This document shows, one piece after another, positions 55,616 through 64,000 of a stretch of DNA of 64,000 nt (the first letter of the stretch is position 1; every line of letters starts with the position of its first letter). Location of the stretch: positions 172,037-236,036 of the forward strand of contig LNAC01000109.1 in NCBI GenBank assembly GCA_002007465.1. Reading direction: 5' to 3'. Under the pieces are notes generated by a model, which saw only the letters and a program-made list of their open reading frames with translations, was not told where the DNA came from and searched no databases. The DNA is from Ailurus styani (lineage: Eukaryota > Chordata > Mammalia > Carnivora > Ailuridae). A program made the translations under genes and the position numbers.

Positions 55616-56447
55616 TCACAAAGCTTAATGATTATTAAGATAATTGTGAAGATCTTAGTTTGGAGTTATTTTTGTAATGTCAGAGTTCTAAGCACTGCTT
55701 AATCCTAGAGGCTGGTTGTTCTGGCCCTTATCTGAGCCCCTCCCTGTTCCTCTCTGCCTAGCTCTCCTGTGGCTGGCACCTTTCTGATGGCCTCTCATAG
55801 CTTCTCTGTTCCTGGACCTTGCATGGTCTGGGTCCTCTCTCCAGTGCCCAGGCCCCACTGGCTTTTTGTGGATTGAAGCAGGTTTGCAGGCTCACACCAG
55901 GCAGACTCTGCCCTCATTCTGCATTTGTGGGCATGTGGTTGAAGCCACCTGAAGACTTAAGTGACCATGTGCTTTGCTTGTCCAAGCCCTAATTCCAACT
56001 ATTGCAATCAGAGCATGCTTGAGAAATACACGAATCCATTCCTTAACCCATTTCATCATCACGTTACGGGCACCCTGGCTCAGCCGACCATCCCCCAGTC
56101 TCAGTATAGCTTCAGAATCTTTACCAAGCACAGCACCCACTGCCTGGATCCCAGGCTTCCTTGGGTCAGGCCTTTGGCTATTTTCTAAGTTTAGAATCTC
56201 AAAATGCGTCCAAATTAATCAAGGAGGTTGAGTGTCTGAATCTAAGCCACGTTTCAGGGCAGCCACTCTTCTGTGGAATCCAGCATGTAGACACATGCAG
56301 AATGAGTGAGAATCAAAACGGAGTGCCCACGGTATAAGTTAGGATAAAATAAAGGCAGTTGAGAAAGATGAAAACAAAAATCATGCAAGTGAGTATAGCT
56401 CTGAACCCAGCATTGCTCTGAAAGGGCCGTGGACTCTTCACTGAATG
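55616..56447. other. No gene; unassigned sequence
   Basis: 55720-55870 is CT-rich. Short open frames of 75-85 codons overlap on both strands at 55892-56231; nothing recognised. Confidence 0.5.
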
Positions 56448-56458
56448 AAGTTGGTTGG

Positions 56459-56564
56459 CTCAGGCACCTGGCTGGCTCAGTCAGTAGAGCATGTGACTCT
56501 TGATCTTGGGGTGGTGAGTTCAGTCCCCACGTTGGGAGGAGAGCCTACTTGAAAAAAATAAATT
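56459..56564 (+). mobile_element. Short tRNA-Lys-like CAN SINE (older type) with target-site duplication
   Basis: 'ggcacctggctggctcagtc', 'agtagagcatgtgactcttg', 'gggtggtgagttcagtcccc' follow a tRNA-Lys from A box ('tggctcagtcag') to B box ('gagttcagtccc') and it lacks the long CT-rich 3' part of the other SINEs here. 'aagttggttgg' is duplicated at 56448-56458 and 56565-56575. Confidence 0.9.
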
Positions 56565-56575
56565 AAGTTGGTTGG

Positions 56576-58726
56576 TTGTAACCTAGAAAATGTTTGTGAG
56601 ACTGGTGTCTGGGAGCCACTGATCTTCATAATTTTATTTACCCAGTGAAGCCAAAATATATTAGTTGTGCCCTCATGGTAGTTGATTTCCCTTTTCTGTT
56701 AGGGAGGCAGTAGTGGCATCCGGGAATATGCATTTTTTGATGGGTCCAAGGACCACGATTGGAGAAATATCTAATACCCTATATTGCCCTCAGAAGGGTA
56801 GCACTCACGAAGAAAGAAGGAGCTCCACAATAGCTTCATGCACTCAGAAACCTTTTGCAAATCAAGAGAGGAAATTATACAAAGACCAATTTTCCTAAAA
56901 TAGTGATTGACCTTGCTTTTTGTTCCCTTTCTGAAGATTGAAGTTCCCTTTTCCCTTGCCATTTTCTATAGGACTGTGACATTTTTGTCAAAGATTATTA
57001 CTTCAAATAAAAAAAAATAAGAAGTATTTCCAGTCCCACTACAGAAACGTGTGAGTGGGATGACGATGGCCCCTGGGTTCCAGCCAAGGAGGAACAACAG
57101 GATCCGATTAGCACATCCAGCTTTCATTTATCAGAGGGGTTTGCAGCCATTCCAATTTATTTTTAAAGCATTTCACACTTTCCGTGGAGAAACACTATAT
57201 TATTTCCAGTAAGAATTGGATGCTGGGGATGCAGGCCACATGTAGGCCTCCTCTAGAGATGCTTGGAGTTTTTCTATTTGCCTGGAGCCAGCCTGCTCTG
57301 TTTTCCACCCCACTTTTCTTGAAGGGATCAACCACTGATCAGGGCAGGAAATGGGATTTGAAGTGCCATTGATTTACTTGGCTTAGCTTTTTTCTTTTTT
57401 TCCTTCTTCTTTTCTGTGCCCAGAAAAAAAAATATATATGTACACTAGGGAGTCAGGAGTTGGATAGGTTTATCTGAAAGAGCTTCGAGGTTGAGGCAAT
57501 GTAACAAATTAAAGAGATAAAAGACAGACTTCAACAATAGGGATGACTTAGTGTAGCTGTTCCCTTTTGGATGTCTTTGCTCCAATTAATACTTTCTACA
57601 GCCTTAAGGTAAGATTATAAAGTAGGTAATAAGATCCTTTAAATCCTACTGTTTTGAAAGAATCCTTATTGTCTAATTCCCTTGGATTTTCTGTAATGCT
57701 TTCAAGAGGTTTCAAAGCCAAAGTTCCAGAATTATAGGGCTTCCTCCCCTTCAGTCTGGGAGATAAGTAAAAATAATTGATTCTTCAGGGTCCTTAATTT
57801 GTCAGGATTGCAAACTGAATCCTCAAAAGATTGGGGTCCATTTGTTACATAAATGTTTCTGGGACGAAAAAAGCTGAAGGCAGAGTAGGATTTGAGTCAG
57901 GTAGGGAAAAAGTCTTAGGATTACTCATGTGTGTCTATGCTCAAAATTTTAAATGGGCCTTGTGCATGCACACAAAAATTATTTTTACCAAGTTCCCAGC
58001 CTTGCCACTCTGGATGCTAGGCAGGCCACATAATACTCTGGCCCTATTGTCCTCATTATTTGTTTTGGATCCAACATTCAACTTGGAACCAGAAGCTTAG
58101 AAGTTGAGTTCTGACTCTACCCTGTACCGTGTGTTGTTGGAGGAGTTTTTCACTCTTTCTTAAGGGGAGTTTCTCCAAGTTTAGAATAAGAAATAGATGT
58201 ACAGGGTTATTCTTTACCTACGCACCCCAATAACTGTCATCCATGAGGCCATTCATGTATTCATTCATTCATCCTTAAGCCCCAAGCATGGACTAGGTTG
58301 TCAGGTGTTACCAGTGAGTGAGCCATCATGTCTAGCTTAAAGCAGCTCAAAGATGAATGGGTTGACATGTAAGTGAACAGTCATTATGATATAAAGGGTT
58401 CATATTTCAGAGACAGGTAGCAATCAGGGGCACGGCCAACCCATGGTGACCTAAAGTAGCATGCAATGGGTGGGGTGGGGGTGTTTGTGGAAAATAGTTT
58501 GATAGCTTGCCCAACACCATCCTCTTTTCTAGCCGACTTGATTCTGTTCCTATGATCTGTGCTTCACTAATCCAATCATGGTAATCCTTCTTTTGCTGGT
58601 GATTGACTTAGGCATGGGTTTGTTACACAATGCTGGTCCCTGAGTGTTGATAAAGTCTGATCCAGGATTCTGAGAAATGTCTTCGGACTCTTAAAGGGAG
58701 ACATGCAGGGGCTCACAGGCGTGCAT

Positions 58727-58727
<1 letters not shown>
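56576..58727. other. No gene; 2.1 kb unassigned sequence
   Basis: 57110-57200 is unique-looking and AT-rich. 58245-58430 starts with '(attc)n' and may be an old 'attcattcattc' type repeat. Open frames are short and unremarkable. Confidence 0.45.

Positions 58728-58767
<40 letters not shown>
58728..58767. repeat. (CA)n microsatellite, about 20 units
   Basis: Uninterrupted CA repeat. Confidence 0.97.
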
Positions 58768-58771
<4 letters not shown>

Positions 58772-60595
58772 CAGGGAGGGAAGAAGCCTTTTTCTTTCAC
58801 TGGGTGTTTGCTGTGACCTTGTGTTTTGCCTAGACCTGTAGCAGCAAACTCTGACCACCAAGGAGCTGAGAGAACAGGGGAAGGATGGTAGAGCAGAAGG
58901 ATGGAAAACCAGAATCTTTAAGGCCCTTGCGGAGTGGGGGCATTCATCAAACTTAGAATTCTATTATATTAAGACTTCCTGTTTTGTAAGATAATACCTC
59001 TTTGTTCTATCTTAAGCCAGTTGAGTCAAGGTTCCTGTGATTTTGGCTAAAAGACGGTAGCTGGTGATACTGTGGTTGATTCCTGAAGAAGAAGCAGGGG
59101 ATGTAAGGGGATGAGAGAGGAGACCACCCTAAGCAAAGGGAGGCACATAGGTGAAGGCTCTGTAGCGTGGGAAAAGAACCCAACTCACTGAAGAAACAGG
59201 AAAAAAAAAATTTTTTTTTTTAGTTAAAAAAAAATTTAGGTGAGGGATAGCAAAAGATGAGCCTAGAAAGACAAACAAGTTCTGGGTCAAGAAAGCGATT
59301 GTGTGTTTTTGGAACAAAGAAGGAATTTCTCTTTGTGAAAGGATACAGAGCTACACACAAGCCAGAAGTCCCTTCTGGAGCTGATGTTCATCTCCAAGTC
59401 AGGCCACGGGGTTGCGTGGCCCCAGGAAAATGTTCACCTATGGTCCACATGAGTGCCACCCCCATAAGCGTTGCCTCTCCTGGTTTTGGCCAGACCAGAG
59501 TGTGATTGTGCTACCCAGATTCTTCACACAGTGGGCTTGGACCCCACCAGAGATTCTGAGATGAGAGATGGTCCCTAATGTGGTAGCTGTCACATGAGTC
59601 CCAGTGGTCACTCCTTGTAAGTCTCTCGTTCACTCTGGCCAGTGCTCAGCCAACCCCAAAAAGTTAATTGAGGCCATGTTCCCATAGCGCATCCTTTTAA
59701 CTCCCAAGGCCTCAATTCTTGGGATTTGCTAGGAACTAATAATGAGTGTGCACACATCATTACATTCAAATCCACAAAAAGGTAAATACTGCTTTCATTT
59801 GCAACAAAGCAATCACACTCCCATATGGGATGCTACACACAGACAAGCTAGGCTCTTGCAGAAAGATCTCAGCTTCCACTCAATTGTTTGAATTTGGGAC
59901 AAAAATCAAAATGCTTTTCCATGTTCCCCCATCTTTATGTTTCTGCCTGTTTTCAGAAATGGGAAATCTATATTTTTTTGTCTTTCGATGAATGTGACTC
60001 CGATGGTGATGACCATTTTCTCATTTGGGAGATGTGTGTGAGGGCGAGGCCCACAGATGGGCCAGTTTCCATGAGGTACTTTTAGTCCATTGTGGGACAA
60101 GAGTGGGTGTTAAAGAGAGCATAAATAAATCCTCTTAGTTCTGAGAAGGTGCAATTCTGATCATAACTGAAAGCAGTGCCAGAAAGTGGAAAGATCTGCC
60201 CTTAATTGGATCAAATACAAATCACTTCACATTTCAGAGTCTGGGAGCAATCACAGGGTCAGTCTATGTGCCGCAGAACAGTGCCCCCTTGAGTTCTGAA
60301 GTGAAATGGGGCAACCCCAAGCAAAATGGCGGCCATAAACCCCACCCCCAATGTGGTCCATTTGAGACCTTTCAGCTGTTACCAAACAGCAAAACCACTT
60401 CATTCTTATGGCGTCGGCCCCCCAGTCAGCTACCTGCCTCATCTGTGACCCAAGGGGTTATTGACAGCTGTGGTCAGGCAAATGTACCCTGCTCTGTAAA
60501 AAAAGGTTGTGGAAAGGGAAGTAGAGTTTTCAGACTGTTCAGAGCCCTTTATCTGGTTGCTTTGCCCATGATTGCTCCCCTCTATCCACAAGTTC
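58768..60595. other. No gene; 1.8 kb unassigned sequence
   Basis: An A10-T11 then A9 block at 59201-59234 is the only marked structure. A 110-codon open frame at 60268-60600 has no recognisable domain. Confidence 0.45.
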
Positions 60596-61225
60596 ATTGA
60601 TCCTCCTTATTTGTAGGTTCTATATTTGCAAATTCACCTACTTGGTAATGTTTATTTGTGGCCCCAAAATAAATAATTATGGACCTCTGACAGTCACGGA
60701 TACATGCAAAGTGGTGAAAAACCTGATATACACATTCCCAGCTAAGGTCATCAAATAAGGCAACCCTCTGCCTCCATGTGCTAGCTCGCACGTTGTAAGC
60801 AAGTGTCCTTTACACTGTCTATCTGGCATCACTTTTTTTTTTGGTGTGTTTCTGTGCTTCTTGTTGGTGGTTTCCCTGACCTCCAAGCAGAGTGCTAAAG
60901 AACTGTCTAGTGTTCCTAAGTGCAAGAAGGCTGTGATGTGCCAAAAGAAGAAAATGTGTCTATTAGATGAACCTTGTTTAAGCACAAGTAATGGTGCCAT
61001 TGACCATGAATTCAATGTGAATGAATCAACAATATATATCAAATGCATTGTCTTTAAACAGAAACACACATAAAAATATTTTATTGACTATTTGAAGAAA
61101 ATGTTGAGACCAGAGGATCACAGGAACCGAACCCTATTTTTCCCTAGGAGCAATGGTTCAGTATTTGCTAGTTCAGTATTCACTAATTCAGTGTTCACAG
61201 AGTTTAGAGCATAATAGAATGAACC
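60596..61225 (+). mobile_element. Tigger-like (Tc1/mariner) DNA transposon remnant, copy 2
   Basis: It begins 'attgatcctccttatttgta', and a degraded frame near 60920-61070 reads 'CKKAVMCQKKKMCLLDEPCL' and 'HEFNVNESTIYIK', a helix-turn-helix of the Tigger/CENP-B kind. It ends with 'ggagcaatggttcagtattt' and repeated 'ctaattcagtgttcac'. No functional transposase. Better preserved than copy 1 in the coding remnant. Confidence 0.68.
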
Positions 61226-61322
61226 ATATGTTTTTTGTATTATGTGTCTTACCATAAGCATGTTCTGTTCATGTGTCACAGGTGAGTTTCTAGGGCAGCC
61301 TTTTTGAGAAGAGCCAGGATGA

Positions 61323-61529
61323 GGGCGCCTGGGTGGCTCAGTGGGTTAAAGCCTCTGCTTTCGGCTCAGGTCATGATCTCAGGGTCCTGGGATCGAGGCC
61401 CGCATCGGGCTCCCTGCTCAGCGGGGAGCCTGCTTCCCCCTCTCTCTCTCTGCTTGCCTCTCTGCCTCCTTGTGATCTCTCTCCCTCTGTGAAATAAATA
61501 AAAATAAAATCTTTAAAAAAAAAAAAAAA
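61323..61529 (+). mobile_element. CAN SINE, young-type, nearly undiverged, with target-site duplication
   Basis: 'gggcgcctgggtggctcagt', 'gggttaaagcctctgctttc', 'catgatctcagggtcctggg', 'cgcatcgggctccctgctca', CT-rich part and a 15-A tail. 'gagaagagccaggatga' is repeated exactly at 61306-61322 and 61530-61546. With its intact A and B boxes and clean tail it is among the youngest insertions here. Confidence 0.98.
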
Positions 61530-61546
61530 GAGAAGAGCCAGGATGA

Positions 61547-62278
61547 GTGGTGACCCAGCCTCTGCTTGGATAATTCTTCTGACGGGGGTGCTCATTATTA
61601 TATTACAGGTCCAATTTTAGCACTGATGACTGGAAAATATTCTCATACAGAGCCAGAAATTCTCCTCTTACTCCCAATTCTGCTTTCTGGGGCCTTACAG
61701 ATTAAGTTGGTTTTGTTTTCTAAAATATTATATCCTACAAATATTCAAGATGGCGATCTTACTCTTCTTCCTCTGTCTCTTGTCTCTTCCGACTCTATCT
61801 TCTTCCTCCTTCCCATCTTGCTCCTTCTTCTCCACTCCTAGACTCTAGCTTTTTATGTCTTCTCCTTCTCTTGGGCCCACCACCTCTCTGCTCTTTCACC
61901 TAATCCGTGTATGACACAAATCTTTTCATTGCCCACCATTGGAAGGTGCAGAGCACAATCATTTTAACATCTCGTTTGCATCCAAATACACCTTACATTC
62001 CCCTAGTCACCCTCAGACGTGTCCCTGGATTTCATTTGCTAATTCATGGAAAGTTGGTCCCATTTAAACCAAACTCTCTTAAATACACCTGCTTTGGAAA
62101 TGGGCCACCCATACCCTCAGGGCAGAAGAATGACTATGATAACAGTGGAAATTATCTGTGCTCATAAGGGATCAGCTGTGGCATTTTTAAGCTCTGGTTA
62201 CTTGTCTAAGATTATTGAGGCTGGGTCCCCCTTAATGAGGTACTATTTATAGTTTTCCTTGAAAGCAACTGTTCACTT
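61547..62278. other. No gene; contains a polypyrimidine tract
   Basis: 61750-61880 is strongly CT-rich on the plus strand. The rest is unassigned, with open frames below 92 codons. Confidence 0.5.
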
Positions 62279-62295
62279 AAAAGATAGCTCTAAAA

Positions 62296-62580
62296 TTATT
62301 ATTTAAATTCCAGTATAGTTAACACACAGAGTAATGTTCGTTTTGGTTTACAATATAGTAATTCAACACTTCCATACAGTGCCCGGTGCTCATCATGACA
62401 GGTATGCTCCTTAATCCCCATCACCTGTTTCACCCCTCCCCCACCCACCTCTCCTCTGGTAACCATCAGTGTGTTCTCTATAGTTAAGAGTCAGCTTCTT
62501 GGTTTGGAAAAAAAAACAACCCATAATGATTCGATATTTGTATATAAAGCAAAATGATCACCACAGTAAATCTAGTTAAC
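62296..62580 (-). mobile_element. 5'-truncated carnivore LINE-1 3'UTR, with target-site duplication
   Basis: The plus strand reads 'aaattccagtatagttaaca', 'ggtgctcatcatgacaggta', 'cttaatccccatcacctgtt', 'gttctctatagttaagagtc', then 'gcaaaatgatcaccacagta': reverse of a carnivore L1 3' end. 'aaaagatagctctaaaa' (62279-62295) and 'aaaaaatagctctaaaa' (62581-62597) differ at one base. It belongs to a different, older L1 lineage than the 23.6 kb element. Confidence 0.9.
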
Positions 62581-62597
62581 AAAAAATAGCTCTAAAA

Positions 62598-63417
62598 AAT
62601 TTTTTGTTATGGAATGAGCTATGTAAAGAAGACTTTCTTGTGTTGTTCAAGAAAGGAAGGGATTATTTAGAATGGGTATGTGTGTGTGTGTATATGTCAC
62701 TGAAGGGATTACTGAGATGAGGGTAGGGAGAAGGATTACAAGGTGTGACATAGAACAGCAGATTGAAAGAATACTAAATGTGTGTTACAGGCTCTCCCTT
62801 ATGCCACACAATATTTTAATGCATCTTCCACTGAATAATTCAAGACCAGAATTCAGCCGATAGCTTACCTAGGAAGGTTTATGAATGGGATAAAATAGAA
62901 TTAGAAGCCTTGATCCCACCAGGGACTATGTATTCTCATTCATAATCATCAGAATTGTTCTTTCTGCTTAAAACAAGAAGGAAGACTTGGATGGGGGGAA
63001 AAAACCCACTACCAAGACTTTGAAAGAAACATGGCAAAATCAAATAATTAGATTCTGCCTCATAACTAGCAGACTCTTAGATTTTTGCCTCAGGAGTTTG
63101 TCCTTCTATCTTTCTAGATACTAGGACTCATATCAGGAAGTCGTCAAATACACAGTAGTGAGTTTTTCACATCTGGGGACCTAGAAACTGCACTGAGTTT
63201 GTAATTGCTACAGGAAAGCTGCCTGAGGGCTGCTCTGCATTCACACTAAATGACAAGAAGCCAAGTTTTCAGCAGCACGGGTACAATCTGTTTATCCCAT
63301 ACTCCATGGGACAGTTCCCCTCTCAACCATGCTGTTCCTGGAAAGAATATTCTCTGCCCACAGAAGCAGAAATGACATGGGGATGAATGCCAACTCTTCT
63401 GGTCAATAAAACAATAA
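62598..63417. other. No gene; AT-rich unassigned sequence
   Basis: A short (GT)n at 62677-62691; otherwise nothing recognised. Confidence 0.5.
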
Positions 63418-63427
63418 GAGTGTTCTA

Positions 63428-63632
63428 GGGGTGCCTGGGGGGCTCAGTCTGTTAACTATCGGACTCTGTGTTTTGATATCAAGGTCCTGGGACAGAGCCC
63501 CACATCGGGCTCCACGCTCAGTGTGGAGTCTGATTGAGATTCTCTCTCTCCCTCTCCCTCTGCCTCTCCACCCCTACTCACACACACTCGCTCTTTCTCT
63601 CTAAAAAGAAATAAATATATCTTTTAAAAAAA
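63428..63632 (+). mobile_element. CAN SINE
   Basis: 'ggggtgcctggggggctcag', 'tcaaggtcctgggacagagc', 'cccacatcgggctccacgct', CT-rich part, 'aaataaatatatcttttaaa'. Approximate duplications 'gagtgttcta' (63418-63427) and 'gagttttcta' (63634-63643). Confidence 0.95.
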
Positions 63633-63643
63633 GGAGTTTTCTA

Positions 63644-64000
63644 AACCTACTGGTGAAAGATAGGAATTCATAATGCACCTGATTCAAACTCCCTCACTTC
63701 TCTCCTACCAGATTCCAACCTCTTGCTTTCATTTCTTTTTTTTCCCCCACTCATTTCTTAATTCCTTGGTTGATTGACCAGTTTGTCCACTCAATTTTCA
63801 GAACGCTTTATTGGCACTTCGTTTTTCTGAGTCCTCTTAAAATTCTAGGTGCTCTTATGTCTGTGGGTGCGGGTTCCTGAGTCTGGCTGTGAGTGTACAT
63901 TGGATAATTGAAAGAGGTGAGGACATTTGCAGATTAATAGCCACTTAGTGATAGGATGACAGGAATAATTCAGCTAAAGTAAGATTCAGTTGATAATTAA
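63644..64000. other. No gene; unassigned sequence to the right edge
   Basis: Mixed sequence with CT-rich and AT-rich patches; no recognisable feature. Confidence 0.5.

Noticed and set aside
56459..63632. SINE heads as functional tRNA-Lys genes
   Set aside because: They have mutated stems, SINE tails and target-site duplications, so they are retroposons and not tRNA genes.
1..64000. CRISPR arrays, operons, riboswitches, phage or bacterial islands
   Set aside because: Tandem patterns are microsatellites or transposon tails and the repeats are mammalian; nothing prokaryotic is present.

Overview
This is mammalian nuclear DNA from a carnivore, and I see no convincing host protein-coding exon and no functional RNA gene in it. 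The organism call rests on the transposons. There are about twenty tRNA-Lys-derived CAN SINEs (the body reads like 'ggcacctgggtggctcag' ... 'gatctcagggtcctggga' with a CT-rich then A-rich tail) and carnivore-type LINE-1 elements. Several of the youngest SINEs carry the variant 'gtgggttaaagcctctgc', which I associate from memory with musteloids. Caniformia is well supported; Mustelidae is an inference. The window looks like intergenic or intronic sequence, about half of it recognisable repeats.

Layout: 1-2358 is the 5' part of a decayed L1 (minus strand) that runs off the left edge, inserted in an older L1 fragment. 2.6-18.8 kb is a mosaic of CAN SINEs, MIR, MER5/Charlie, MaLR (MLT1) LTRs and unassigned ancient repeats. 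18.8-21.0 kb is an old L1 ORF2/3'UTR remnant split by a SINE. 23,571-30,193 is a full-length, minus-strand L1 with a 15-bp target-site duplication and two open ORFs (ORF1 305 aa, ORF2 1271 aa with the endonuclease and reverse transcriptase residues I could check in place). A 142-base N gap sits in its 5'UTR. 30-64 kb is again SINE/MIR/MaLR mosaic, with a pair of Tigger-like DNA transposon copies (54.7 and 60.6 kb), two short 5'-truncated L1 insertions (48.9 and 62.3 kb) and several microsatellites.

The most unusual object is in the SINE at 44,204-44,442. Fifteen bases of its body are replaced by 46 new bases; with 3-base matches at each junction this makes a 52-bp block (44,246-44,297) that is an exact inverted copy of unique sequence 4.4 kb upstream (39,775-39,826). 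This looks like a templated insertion made by microhomology-mediated template switching. Other points worth a second look are the intact L1, two pairs of unassigned homologous segments (16.6/30.7 kb and 46.8/47.8 kb), two SINEs stacked at one target site (31.4-31.8 kb), and several unique AT-rich stretches that could be conserved noncoding elements. Nothing here resembles a novel multi-gene system.

Repeat family names come from recognising sequence by eye and memory, not from a database search; borders without a stated target-site duplication are approximate.
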